Source: Bacilli bacterium
GTDB lineage: Bacteria > Bacillota_I > Bacilli_A > RFN20 > CAG-288
Direction of reading: 5' to 3'
Length of the DNA stretch: 14,058 bases
NCBI GenBank assembly: GCA_022774485.1
Contig: JALFLX010000116.1
Coordinates: forward strand, 1-14,058
Positions 1 to 6,923 of the stretch are shown here, in pieces. Every line of letters starts with the position of its first letter. The stretch's first letter is position 1. The translations under genes were made by a program, and so were the position numbers. The notes beneath the pieces are model-generated. The model was not told the DNA's origin. It made no database searches and saw only the letters and a list, made by a program, of their open reading frames with translations.

Positions 1-83
1 ATCCTTAAACAGGCTCTACTGAAGGTAGATTTAAGCTTCCATTATCATGTAAGGGCTTGCATAAAAAAGTCGTAATTTTTTTC

Positions 84-112
84 TTTACTTTTCAAAACTT
101 GACCTTTATCAT
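84..112 (+). promoter_or_regulatory. candidate promoter of the uracil permease leader
   Basis: A TTTACT box at 84-89 (four of six matches to the -35 consensus) lies 17 nt before TATCAT at 107-112 (five of six matches to the -10 consensus). Transcription would start near 119 and give a leader of about 175 nt before the permease ATG. A TTGACC at 99-104 looks like a -35 box, but no -10 box stands at the right distance from it. Assigned by eye only. Confidence 0.4.
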
Positions 113-118
113 ATCTCA

Positions 119-293
119 AGATTGGAACACGGAAATGAAACTCACTGAAAAGAACATGTCTCTCATCGGATCTGTTCATTGTAAAAAGGGGGAGTTTTTT
201 CTTCTTTCTGTTTCTATCTCTTGTATTTGCGTTTTTGGGGCTTAGTATCTAAGCCTCTTTTTTTTGCACAAAAACGAAGAAAGGAGCTGCAAC
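119..293 (+). promoter_or_regulatory. untranslated leader of the uracil permease gene
   Basis: This stretch of about 175 nt holds no convincing gene. It is T-rich and ends in an intrinsic terminator (237-265) that lies between the likely promoter and the permease ribosome binding site, the arrangement of an attenuation leader. I could not match it to a known riboswitch: there is no purine aptamer core and no PyrR-type AGAGGCT loop motif. A short possible stem (GAACA near 151 with TGTTC near 174) lies upstream. The sensing element, if any, is unidentified. Confidence 0.45.
237..265 (+). terminator. intrinsic terminator (probable attenuator) before the uracil permease
   Basis: A 9-bp stem (GGGGCTTAG at 237-245 with CTAAGCCTC at 249-257, one G-T wobble, loop TAT) is followed at once by eight T residues (258-265). 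The ribosome binding site of the permease starts only 15 nt later. A terminator of this quality between promoter and start codon would stop transcripts unless it is conditionally disrupted. The alternative is the terminator of an upstream gene that lies outside the window. Confidence 0.8.
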
Positions 294-1829
294 ATGCATA
301 AAAACGGTTTGATTCTAGAAGTCGATGAGTCTCCGAAGAAGATCAGTCAGTGGTTAGTGCTTGCGATTCAACATGTCCTTGCGATGTTTGTCGCCTGCAT
401 CACCGTCCCTCTTTTAGTCTTCAATGGTTTCGTCAATGTCGAAGGTGCTTCGTTAGCTAACACCTTAATCGCACCTACAATCGTCTCCGCTGGTGTCGGC
501 ACAATTATCTACATTATCCTCACCAAGATGAAATCCCCTGTCTTCTTAGCTTCCTCCTTCGCTTATATCTCCCCGATGATCGCTGCGATCTCTATCGGAT
601 CTGTGGAAGCTTACACCAAGGAGGGTGAACTTGTCGGTCAATTAGCCAACATGTGGGCTTTGCCGATCGGTATGGCCTTTGTCGGTCTTCTCTACGTTGT
701 CGTCGCCCTCTTAATCAAGTTCTTCGGTGTCAACTGGTTGAACAAACTCCTCCCGCCTATTGTTATCGGACCTGTCATCATGGTCATCGGTTTAGGCCTT
801 TCCGCTTCTGCGATTTCTAACTTAACCACCGCGAGCGGAAGTCATGATTCTTACAACCTCGTTGCAATCTTATGCGGTGTCATCGCGATGACTGTCACTG
901 CTCTTTGCTCTCACTACGGAAAGAAGACTGTCGCTCTCATTCCATTTGTCATCGGTATGTTATCCGGTTATGTCGCCGCTGCCTTATTCACCATCTTCGG
1001 CTATCATCTCGGTCGTGTGGATTACTTCCACATCATCGATTTCTCTCCGCTTATCAATAACTTCTCTCATATCACCTTTGAATCCTTCCTCTCTTTCCCT
1101 GATTTTGTCTTCATGCCTGTCAACTACAATGCGAAAGACTTGGTTGATGCCGCTGGCAATGCCATCAAAATCTTCAACGCTTCTCAGATTGGAACCATTG
1201 CTCTTCTCTTTATCCCTGTCGCTTTAGTCACTATCTGCGAGCATATCGGCGACCACAAGAACCTTTCTGGTATCCTTCAGAGAGACTTACTTGAAGAACC
1301 TGGTCTCACCAGAACCTTAATGGGTGATGGTATCGCTACTGCTGTCTCCGGCCTCTTCTGCGGTGCTGCCAACACCACCTATGGTGAAAATGTCGCTGTT
1401 GTCGGTGTCACGAAGATCGCCTCTGTCAAGGTTATCCTCTTAGCCTGTGTTATCGCGATCTGCTTAGGCTTCATCACTCCTCTCATGACTCTCACGATGA
1501 CAATCCCTGCCTGTGTTACTGGCGGTGTCTCTCTCCTCTTATATGGTTTCATCGCTTCCTCTGGTGTCAAGATGATGATCAACGAGAAGATCGATTTCTC
1601 CAAGAGCAAAAACATCTTCATCGCTTCTGTCATTCTTGTCTCCGGCATCGGTGGTTTAGCCTTAAAATTCGGAGATGTCTCTAGCCCTGTCATCACCATC
1701 ACTTCCACCGCTGTCGCCATGATCTTCGGTATCCTTATGAACCTTATTCTCAAAGATAAGAAAGAAGAAGTTCCTGCGGTTGAAGCCGCTTCTGAAGAAG
1801 CTCCTGCTGTCGAAGAAGAACAGAAGTAA
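294..1829 (+). CDS. uraA: uracil permease, NCS2 family (UraA/PyrP type)
   Basis: Polytopic inner-membrane transporter of 511 residues, predicted to take up uracil. The start is ATG 294, preceded by AAAGGAG at 280-286; an upstream in-frame TTG at 264 lies inside the terminator T-tract and is unlikely. Two NCS2 substrate motifs are clear: ICEHIGDH around residues 314-321 (E316, H317, matching the uracil-binding glutamate region of E. coli UraA) and NTTYGEN at 360-366 (E365). The TYGEN form is typical of uracil permeases; xanthine and urate members differ here. It is longer than UraA (about 430 aa), with an extra hydrophilic stretch around residues 240-295 and an acidic Ala/Glu-rich tail (about 490-511). 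The gene is monocistronic, with an attenuator-like terminator before it and a terminator after it. PsuG, encoded further on, releases uracil, so the pair fits pyrimidine salvage. Confidence 0.9.
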   Translation: MHKNGLILEVDESPKKISQWLVLAIQHVLAMFVACITVPLLVFNGFVNVEGASLANTLIAPTIVSAGVGTIIYIILTKMKSPVFLASSFAYISPMIAAISIGSVEAYTKEGELVGQLANMWALPIGMAFVGLLYVVVALLIKFFGVNWLNKLLPPIVIGPVIMVIGLGLSASAISNLTTASGSHDSYNLVAILCGVIAMTVTALCSHYGKKTVALIPFVIGMLSGYVAAALFTIFGYHLGRVDYFHIIDFSPLINNFSHITFESFLSFPDFVFMPVNYNAKDLVDAAGNAIKIFNASQIGTIALLFIPVALVTICEHIGDHKNLSGILQRDLLEEPGLTRTLMGDGIATAVSGLFCGAANTTYGENVAVVGVTKIASVKVILLACVIAICLGFITPLMTLTMTIPACVTGGVSLLLYGFIASSGVKMMINEKIDFSKSKNIFIASVILVSGIGGLALKFGDVSSPVITITSTAVAMIFGILMNLILKDKKEEVPAVEAASEEAPAVEEEQK

Positions 1830-1840
1830 ACTGAAATCAC

Positions 1841-1876
1841 AACCCTCTTTCCTCACTGTATGGAAGAGGGTTTTCT
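1841..1876 (+). terminator. intrinsic terminator after the uracil permease
   Basis: AACCCTCTT..CC (1841-1852) pairs with GGAAGAGGGTT (1862-1872), giving 11 bp with one bulged T, and is followed by TTCTT. It lies 12 nt after the permease stop codon. Confidence 0.85.
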
Positions 1877-1936
1877 TGTGCATTCATCCTTTCATTTTTC
1901 ATATTCTTCCTAACTTTTTTCTTCCATCTCTTAGTA

Positions 1937-1965
1937 TTTACAAGCGATACTGGCTTTGTTACAAT
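1937..1965 (+). promoter_or_regulatory. promoter of the SRP RNA gene
   Basis: TTTACA (1937-1942) and TACAAT (1960-1965) are each one base from consensus and are separated by exactly 17 nt. Transcription would start at about 1971-1972, which coincides with the first paired base of the SRP RNA. This is the best promoter in the window, as expected for a stable RNA. Confidence 0.8.
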
Positions 1966-1970
1966 AGTTT

Positions 1971-2055
1971 CACCATCGCGACAGGGCCCGTCGAACCTGG
2001 TCAGGACCGGAAGGTAGCAGCCATAAGATTGTGGTTCCTGTGTGCGGTGGCTTTT
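1971..2055 (+). ncRNA. ffs: signal recognition particle RNA (4.5S-type, small)
   Basis: RNA component of the signal recognition particle, which binds Ffh and guides nascent membrane and secreted proteins to the membrane. The conserved domain IV is evident: GGTCAGG at 1999-2005, GGAA tetraloop at 2009-2012 closed by ACC/GGT, and AGCAGCC at 2016-2022. The loop-closing pairs differ from the TCC/GGA of E. coli but remain complementary. The outer stem joins CACC (1971-1974) with GGTG (2046-2049) and CAGG (1982-1985) with CCTG (2037-2040). The RNA is only about 80 nt, so it has no Alu domain, unlike Bacillus and Clostridium, and resembles the Mollicutes and Gram-negative form. The terminal stem followed by CTTTTCT may serve as its terminator. 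Confidence 0.95.
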
Positions 2056-2061
2056 CTAATC

Positions 2062-2517
2062 ATGAACAAAAAAGATCTGTCAGAAATCTTGGATGAATTA
2101 TATCGCCTTTCTCAAGACGCTCTCGCTCATGATGAAGTTCCTGTCTCTTGCTGTTTAGTCTTAAAAGATGGGACTCGTTATTACGAGAGAAATCGAGTGG
2201 AAGAACTCCACGACTCTTTTGCGCATGCGGAATTTTTAGCGTTAGAAAGAGCATCCAAAGAGACAGGTTCTCTCTATTTGAAAGACAGTGTATTGATTGT
2301 CACTTTAGAACCTTGTCTTCTTTGTATGGGGGCCCTGTTAAAGAAAGGCATCTCTTCTCTTTTCTATGTCTTAGATGATGAGAAATTAGGTTCTTTGTCT
2401 CACTATCACGCATTTGTAGACGACCGTCTTCAAGTGCTTTCACTTGAAGATAATCGTTTCAAACCTCTGATGGATCAATTCTTTCAATCCTTGCGTAAGG
2501 AGAGTGAGAAGCCTTAG
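2062..2517 (+). CDS. tadA: tRNA-specific adenosine deaminase-like protein (TadA family)
   Basis: Zinc-dependent deaminase of 151 residues, the usual TadA length; TadA converts the wobble adenosine of tRNA-Arg(ACG) to inosine. The zinc and catalytic motifs are present: H55-A56-E57 and PCLLC with C85 and C88, within TLEPCLLCMGA (close to the TadA consensus TLEPCxMCxGA). EVPV at 25-28 and ERNR at 42-45 match other conserved parts of the fold. It is divergent: VPVSC replaces the common VPVGA, and DSFAHAE replaces DPTAHAE. ATG 2062 gives the right N-terminus but has no good ribosome binding site; the nearest purine-rich bases (GGTGG, 2046-2050) belong to the SRP RNA stem. Bacillus also has tadA beside the SRP RNA gene. 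Expression is probably by read-through from the SRP promoter. The stop is TAG. Confidence 0.82.
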   Translation: MNKKDLSEILDELYRLSQDALAHDEVPVSCCLVLKDGTRYYERNRVEELHDSFAHAEFLALERASKETGSLYLKDSVLIVTLEPCLLCMGALLKKGISSLFYVLDDEKLGSLSHYHAFVDDRLQVLSLEDNRFKPLMDQFFQSLRKESEKP

Positions 2518-2524
2518 CGTTTTG

Positions 2525-2533
2525 TGGTAAAAT
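2525..2533 (+). promoter_or_regulatory. candidate extended -10 promoter of prfA
   Basis: TGGTAAAAT combines an extended TG with TAAAAT at 2528-2533, just after the tadA stop. There is no good -35 box at 17 nt. Transcription would start near 2540 and leave a 44-nt leader to prfA. Confidence 0.4.
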
Positions 2534-2583
2534 CAAACGAAGAAAACTGAATTTATCACAAATAATAAGGAGCTAATAATAAT

Positions 2584-3681
2584 ATGGATTATATGATTGA
2601 ACGTCTCAAGGCGATGAAAGTCCGCCTTGCAGATATCGATAATATCTTGATGCAAGGCACAAGTGACATCAAGACAATGACAAAGCTCAGCAAAGAGAGA
2701 GCGACCTTAGAAGAACCTGTTGACATGTACAACAAGCTTTTAAGAATGGAACAGGATCAATCTGATGCCTTTGAAATGATGAAAGATAGTGATCCTGAGA
2801 TCAAAGAGATGGGAAAGACAGAATTTGATTCCCTTTCCAAACAGATAGAAAAGCTTCGCGAAGACCTCAAAATCGCACTGCTTCCGAAAGATGAAAATGA
2901 TGATAAGAACATCATCATGGAAATCAGAGGAGCGGCAGGTGGCGATGAAGCTAACATCTTCGCAGGCGATTTATATCGTATGTACAGCCATTATGCGGAT
3001 CACATGGGATGGAAGATTGAAGTCTTAGACTCTCTTCCCACTCCCTTAGGCGGGTATTCCTTGATCTCTGTCAGAATCAAAGGAAAGATGGTCTATTCCA
3101 AACTCAAATTTGAAAGCGGAGCACACCGTGTCCAAAGAGTTCCTGTCACCGAAGCAAACGGACGCATCCAGACCTCCACAGCGACCGTCTTAGTCATGCC
3201 TGAGATCGAACATGTGGATATCACCATCAACCCGGCTGACTTACAGATTGACACCTATCACTCCTCTGGTGCCGGTGGACAGAACGTCAACAAGACAGAA
3301 TCCGCTGTCAGAATCACTCACATTCCCTCTGGAATTGTCGTCTCTTGCCAAGTGGAAAGAGATCAGCTTGCCAACAAAGAGACCTGTATGGAAATGCTCA
3401 AAACCAAACTCCAGGCGATGCACGATGCTGAAATTGAAGCAAAAGTCGGTGGAGAACGCCGCTTGAAAGTCGGAACTGGAGAGAGAAACGAGCGTATCAG
3501 AACCTACAATTATCCGCAGAATCGAGTGACTGATCACCGCATTGGATACACCTCATTAAACCTTCCTAAGATCATGGATGGAGACCTAGATGAGATGTTA
3601 GTCGCTCTCAATGAAGCTAACCAAAAAGACCTACTCGAGGAGCAGACCAAAGCGCTCCAAGCACAAGAAAATTTAGCTTAA
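2584..3681 (+). CDS. prfA: peptide chain release factor 1
   Basis: Class I release factor of 365 residues that recognises UAA and UAG and triggers peptidyl-tRNA hydrolysis. The catalytic GGQ is at residues 231-233 in SSGAGGQNVNKTESAVR. The stop-codon-reading tripeptide is PVT (187-189) in RVPVTEANGR, the PxT form of RF1 and not the SPF form of RF2. Length and order (helical N-terminal domain, GAAGGDEA near 117-123, then the GGQ domain) match the family. ATG 2584 follows AAGGAG (2567-2572) at 11 nt; a second ATG at 2593 is less well placed. Because TGA is also used as a stop here, an RF2 gene should exist elsewhere. The GGQ methyltransferase gene prmC, which often follows prfA, is absent; the next gene is convergent. 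Confidence 0.96.
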   Translation: MDYMIERLKAMKVRLADIDNILMQGTSDIKTMTKLSKERATLEEPVDMYNKLLRMEQDQSDAFEMMKDSDPEIKEMGKTEFDSLSKQIEKLREDLKIALLPKDENDDKNIIMEIRGAAGGDEANIFAGDLYRMYSHYADHMGWKIEVLDSLPTPLGGYSLISVRIKGKMVYSKLKFESGAHRVQRVPVTEANGRIQTSTATVLVMPEIEHVDITINPADLQIDTYHSSGAGGQNVNKTESAVRITHIPSGIVVSCQVERDQLANKETCMEMLKTKLQAMHDAEIEAKVGGERRLKVGTGERNERIRTYNYPQNRVTDHRIGYTSLNLPKIMDGDLDEMLVALNEANQKDLLEEQTKALQAQENLA

Positions 3682-3885
3682 AGAAAAGCAGTCTCAATGC
3701 TGTAGTGCACCCAATGTGCAAATCAGTATTTAAATACTAAATTCACAATACTGTAGAATATTGTCAGTGCGGTAGTGTGGAATTCATGACACGGTTAATT
3801 CTGATAGATGCTAGTACGGAAATCAATTGATTGTACTTTTATTTCACATATCAACCTTTAATTTAATTGTAAGTTGTTACAAAAA
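3682..3885. other. palindrome-rich intergenic spacer
   Basis: No reading frame is evident. Short inverted repeats come one after another: TGCAC/GTGCA (3706-3720), the perfect palindrome AGTATTTAAATACT (3725-3738), ACAATA/TATTGT (3745-3764), GTGT/ACAC (3775-3792) and AATCAATTGATT (3821-3832). Similar short words recur (CTGTAGTG, CTGTAGAA, CGGTAGTG). It could be a structured 3' region, a small RNA or a decayed repeat; I do not recognise it. Confidence 0.4.
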
Positions 3886-3929
3886 GGACTGTTAGAATCA
3901 AGAGGATTTACTCTTTGTTCTAGCAGTCC
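3886..3929. terminator. bidirectional intrinsic terminator between prfA and psuG
   Basis: GGACTGTTAGAA (3886-3897) pairs with TTCTAGCAGTCC (3918-3929) over 12 bp with one wobble, and the inner CAAGAG/CTCTT can extend it. It is flanked by AAAAA before (a T-tract for the minus strand) and by ATATTTTT after (a T-tract for the plus strand). It therefore suits both the convergent psuG transcript, 14 nt after its stop codon, and the prfA transcript. Confidence 0.85.
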
Positions 3930-3943
3930 ATATTTTTGTATGT

Positions 3944-4852
3944 TTACTTCTCGAGGTTGTGGAGAGCGACAGCTAAGAGGCCGCCGACTCTGGCGTTGTT
4001 TTCGATGAGGGCCATGTTGGTTTCTAAGGATTTTCCTTGAGTTAATCCGACGAGTTTGTCTAAGAGATAAGGAGTGACTCTCTTTCCAGTGATGTGATCT
4101 TTTTCCATCATCTCAATCGCTTTTTCAATCTCACCTTCCATCCATTTTGCATCGAGGGAGTATTCTTCTGGGACAGGATTTAAGATTAAAGCACCTTGGT
4201 TGAGACCTAAGACTCTGGCGGTGTGGATGATGCCGGCGAGTTCTTCTGCGCTATCAGCGCTTTGATCGAGGTCGTAGTCAGACGTGCTGGAATAGAAGAG
4301 AGGAACTTTCTTTGTCTTGTATCCGATGACTTCGACACCTTGAGTCTCTAAATATTCTAAGGTTCTAGGGACATCTAAGATGGCTTTGGGGCCAGCGCAG
4401 ATGACATTGACATCGGTTCTTGCAAATTCACCGAGATCGGTAGAGACATCCATGGTCTCGTTGAAGCCGCGGTGGACACCGCCGATTCCACCGGTGGAGA
4501 AGACTTTGATACCAGCCATTTTGGCTAAGATCATGGTCGCTGCGACGGTGGTGGAACCATTGAGTTTTTTCTCGATAACATAGGGGAGGTCTCTTCTGGA
4601 GACTTTCATGGCGTGCATGGTTTTTCCTAAATATTCGATCTCTTCTCTGGTGAGTCCGATTTTAATCTCACCGTTGATAATGCCGATGGTGTAGGGCTCT
4701 GCACCTGCTTTGCGGATTTCTTCTTCGCAGGCTAAGGCGCATTCGACATTCTGAGGATAAGGCATGCCGTGTGTTAAGACAGTTGTCTCTAAGGCGACAG
4801 CAGGATGAGAGGAGAGGTCGGGGATATTCTTAAGCATCTCTTCTAATTTCAT
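3944..4852 (-). CDS. psuG: pseudouridine-5'-phosphate glycosidase
   Basis: Cleaves the C-C glycosidic bond of pseudouridine 5'-phosphate to uracil and ribose 5-phosphate, in the cytoplasm, with a divalent metal. The 302 residues cover the whole family. Motifs are ALETTVLTHGMPYPQN (20-35), KVSRRDLP (83-90), GSTTVAAT (99-106), FSTGGIGGVHRG (118-129) and AGPKAILD (153-160). By alignment with the E. coli enzyme from memory, E22, K83, D135 (metal) and K156 (Schiff-base lysine) are all retained. Its ATG lies inside the 3' end of the upstream epimerase gene (23-nt overlap), with AAGGAG at complement 4863-4868, so translation is probably coupled. The usual partner kinase psuK, which makes the substrate, is not in the window. 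It is the last gene of the operon. Confidence 0.95.
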   Translation of the reverse strand: MKLEEMLKNIPDLSSHPAVALETTVLTHGMPYPQNVECALACEEEIRKAGAEPYTIGIINGEIKIGLTREEIEYLGKTMHAMKVSRRDLPYVIEKKLNGSTTVAATMILAKMAGIKVFSTGGIGGVHRGFNETMDVSTDLGEFARTDVNVICAGPKAILDVPRTLEYLETQGVEVIGYKTKKVPLFYSSTSDYDLDQSADSAEELAGIIHTARVLGLNQGALILNPVPEEYSLDAKWMEGEIEKAIEMMEKDHITGKRVTPYLLDKLVGLTQGKSLETNMALIENNARVGGLLAVALHNLEK

Positions 4853-5828
4853 GGATTTCGCGCTCCTTTTTTATAATTTTATATGTGATGGTGTGATGGT
4901 AATGTTTTCCATTGGGTAAGACAAGATTTGATAAGAGAGGGAAGGTTTCTGGCTCGATTGCAAGAGCGCGTCTTGGCGCTCTGTTGAGGTTTGATTGTTT
5001 GAAGTGGAACTCGTTGAGACTGGAGTCGACATAGTAGTTAACTGCTTCAAAGTCGGTGGTGACTTCTAAGCGGATATCGTCGTTTTCGACGATGATTTTT
5101 CTCTCTTGATCTTTATCGAAGAGGAATGTGTGATCAAGAGTTCCAATCTCCGGATGTGCTTCTTCGATCTGATCGAGTTTTTCTTTTAATGGACTTTTGG
5201 TGTTGAAATCAAAGCAAGGCTCGATTTTTTGAACACCGGTGACAAGAGAAGTTCCTTTCATAAAACTACCCATCTCATGAGAAGGGAAGGTTAAGACATA
5301 GGAGTTTACATCCTCGCTGAAGAAGTTCCAATAGATGTGGTTAGACAGGGAGCAAAGGGTGTCGTGATCACTGACTGCATCAAAGGTGATGCGGAAGATG
5401 TTTTCTTTGCTCTTTAGGAAGGAATAAGTGATTGTGACAGTAAGGTTTCCAGGGAAAGAGCACTCGTTATCTTTAGAAATGCGAGTGAAGATAACTCTTT
5501 TTTCCTTCTCGTCTTCTTCGACTCTTCCTTCAAAGGGAAGAAAAGAAAAGGAATCTTTGTTTCCTCCGTGAAGGGAAATTCCGTCCTCGCTGTTTTTCAC
5601 CTCATATTCTTTTCCGTCTAAGACAAAGGGAGAGGGGATTCTACCGGCGATTCTTCCTAAGGTCTTTCCGAAGAATCCAGAGGCAGAGAGGTAGTCTTCA
5701 TCATGCTCAAATGTCAGGATCAAATCTTTTCCTTCAAGAGAAAGAGAGGAGACTCCAGCCCCGAGGCTGGAGAATCTCCCCTTCATTTCATTCTGTGATA
5801 ACGTGAAAAACTCGGATTGTAAGGACAT
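4830..5828 (-). CDS. galM: aldose 1-epimerase (galactose mutarotase family)
   Basis: Predicted to interconvert alpha and beta anomers of a free aldose or a related sugar. The 332 residues carry the GalM signatures in order: GKTLGRIAGRI (54-64, usually GxxxGRxANRI), SLHGG with H87, SNHIYWNF with H164, LDHTFLF with D232, and AIEPETFPLLSN with E292. The two histidines, the aspartate and the glutamate correspond to the known active-site set. Substrate cannot be told from sequence; the link with psuG might suggest a pentose or a nucleoside-derived sugar, which is inference. Start ATG at complement 5828 with AAAGGAG 7 nt upstream. It overlaps psuG by 23 nt and follows the 335-aa gene by 45 nt without a terminator between, so the three are probably one transcript. 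Confidence 0.88.
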   Translation of the reverse strand: MSLQSEFFTLSQNEMKGRFSSLGAGVSSLSLEGKDLILTFEHDEDYLSASGFFGKTLGRIAGRIPSPFVLDGKEYEVKNSEDGISLHGGNKDSFSFLPFEGRVEEDEKEKRVIFTRISKDNECSFPGNLTVTITYSFLKSKENIFRITFDAVSDHDTLCSLSNHIYWNFFSEDVNSYVLTFPSHEMGSFMKGTSLVTGVQKIEPCFDFNTKSPLKEKLDQIEEAHPEIGTLDHTFLFDKDQERKIIVENDDIRLEVTTDFEAVNYYVDSSLNEFHFKQSNLNRAPRRALAIEPETFPLLSNLVLPNGKHYHHTITYKIIKKEREIHEIRRDA

Positions 5829-5873
5829 TGGAACGCTCCTTTCATCACCTGTTCACGCCAAGTGCCGATGTTT

Positions 5874-6881
5874 TTATTCAGCGGCTTTTTCTTCGTCGGC
5901 AGCCTTGGCGGCTTCCGCGGTGAGCTTGCCGGCTTTGAAGGCGGCATAGCGGAGGTCAAGAGAATCAGCGAAGAAGCTGTGAACATGCTTTCCAAATTCT
6001 TCTTTATTCTCGGCCATGAGCTTCTGGACACGGTCAGCAGCAGCTTTCTGTTCCTCAGTCCAAGCCTGGGATAAGGTGAGTCTTCCAGTGACGATATCCT
6101 GGATGAACATCAAACCATTCTTCTCATCGTTCTCTTTGATGAAGAAGGCAAATAAGTTGCCGCTCTCAAGATCATCGTAGCAGAACTGGGAGAGGTAGAC
6201 AGCGGTGGTGCCATCGTTTTGAGGGAAGGAAACCTTTCCTCTGACATCCTGGCTTGTGAGAGCTTTGTTACCAGCGTCGATGGTCTGGTAAGAAGGTAAG
6301 ACATGATTCTGTAATAATTCAGTGATCATGTCGACTCTCTTTCTGATATTCTCATCGTTTCCGACAATCAATCTAACATGCTTTCCATCCGGAGAGACGG
6401 AGAAGAGATACTGTCCGCCAAAGGAGACGGCAACACAGGAGACGAAGAAGATGCGGGAGACATAATCGAAGTAACGATAGGTCTCAATCATGGTGAGGTC
6501 TCTACCAGTGGAGGACTTCAACTTGATCTCAACAGCGCCTTCGGGCATTTTGTTCTCTAAGACAATTTCGTATTCGCCGCTCTCTTCCACTGCCGGAGGG
6601 ACTAATTTTAAGGTCGGTTTGATATCGACACTGTAGTGTCTGCTCTTTTCCGCTAAGACTTTGATATCTTCAATCTCACTGATTTCTCCTGCAGCAGAGA
6701 CATGGAAGATACGATAGATGAGCTTGGGCATATCGGAGCCTAAGACAAAGACGTCTTTTTCTCCCTCAGGGAGCTCTTCGGTGTAAATGTGCTCCATTCT
6801 CGCGGTTTTCTTGAAGACAAATTTCTCAGCGCGAGCATCGGCAAGCTCCTGAATTTTCTTCATTAATTCTTCTTCGGTCAT
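5874..6881 (-). CDS. unrecognised 335-aa cytoplasmic protein, first gene of the psuG operon
   Basis: I do not recognise a family. There is no signal peptide and no clear long membrane segment, although residues around 141-158 (IFFVSCVAVSFGG region) are hydrophobic. The N-terminus (about 1-25) is a charged helix. Residues 25-250 look like alternating beta strands with many V, I and F residues. The C-terminus (about 265-335) is helical, ending in an Ala/Glu/Lys-rich low-complexity tail. The start ATG is preceded by AAAGGAAA 9 nt upstream. It is the promoter-proximal gene, followed at 45 nt by the epimerase and then psuG, so a role connected with sugar or nucleoside metabolism is possible but only by association. 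Confidence 0.75.
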   Translation of the reverse strand: MTEEELMKKIQELADARAEKFVFKKTARMEHIYTEELPEGEKDVFVLGSDMPKLIYRIFHVSAAGEISEIEDIKVLAEKSRHYSVDIKPTLKLVPPAVEESGEYEIVLENKMPEGAVEIKLKSSTGRDLTMIETYRYFDYVSRIFFVSCVAVSFGGQYLFSVSPDGKHVRLIVGNDENIRKRVDMITELLQNHVLPSYQTIDAGNKALTSQDVRGKVSFPQNDGTTAVYLSQFCYDDLESGNLFAFFIKENDEKNGLMFIQDIVTGRLTLSQAWTEEQKAAADRVQKLMAENKEEFGKHVHSFFADSLDLRYAAFKAGKLTAEAAKAADEEKAAE

Positions 6882-6923
6882 AATTAAATTTCCTTTCTAT
6901 GAATAACACAACTGCTACGCCAC

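Noticed and set aside
57..245. A 62-codon plus-strand frame in the uracil permease leader, as a possible leader peptide
   Set aside because: It begins with TTG without a ribosome binding site, starts upstream of the likely transcription start, has low-complexity composition and ends inside the terminator stem.
119..265. PyrR-binding attenuator or purine riboswitch before the uracil permease
   Set aside because: Neither the AGAGGCT-type PyrR loop nor the TATAAT/TTTCTAC/CCGTAAA purine core is present there.
264..293. An earlier TTG start for the uracil permease
   Set aside because: TTG 264 lies in the terminator T-tract and has no ribosome binding site, while ATG 294 has AAAGGAG at ideal spacing.
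1379..1840. A 153-codon frame antisense to the uracil permease
   Set aside because: It is a shadow of the strongly supported permease and mirrors its codon bias.
1780..2061. N-terminal extension of tadA
   Set aside because: The open frame upstream runs back through the SRP RNA, a terminator and the permease tail; ATG 2062 gives a protein of normal TadA length.
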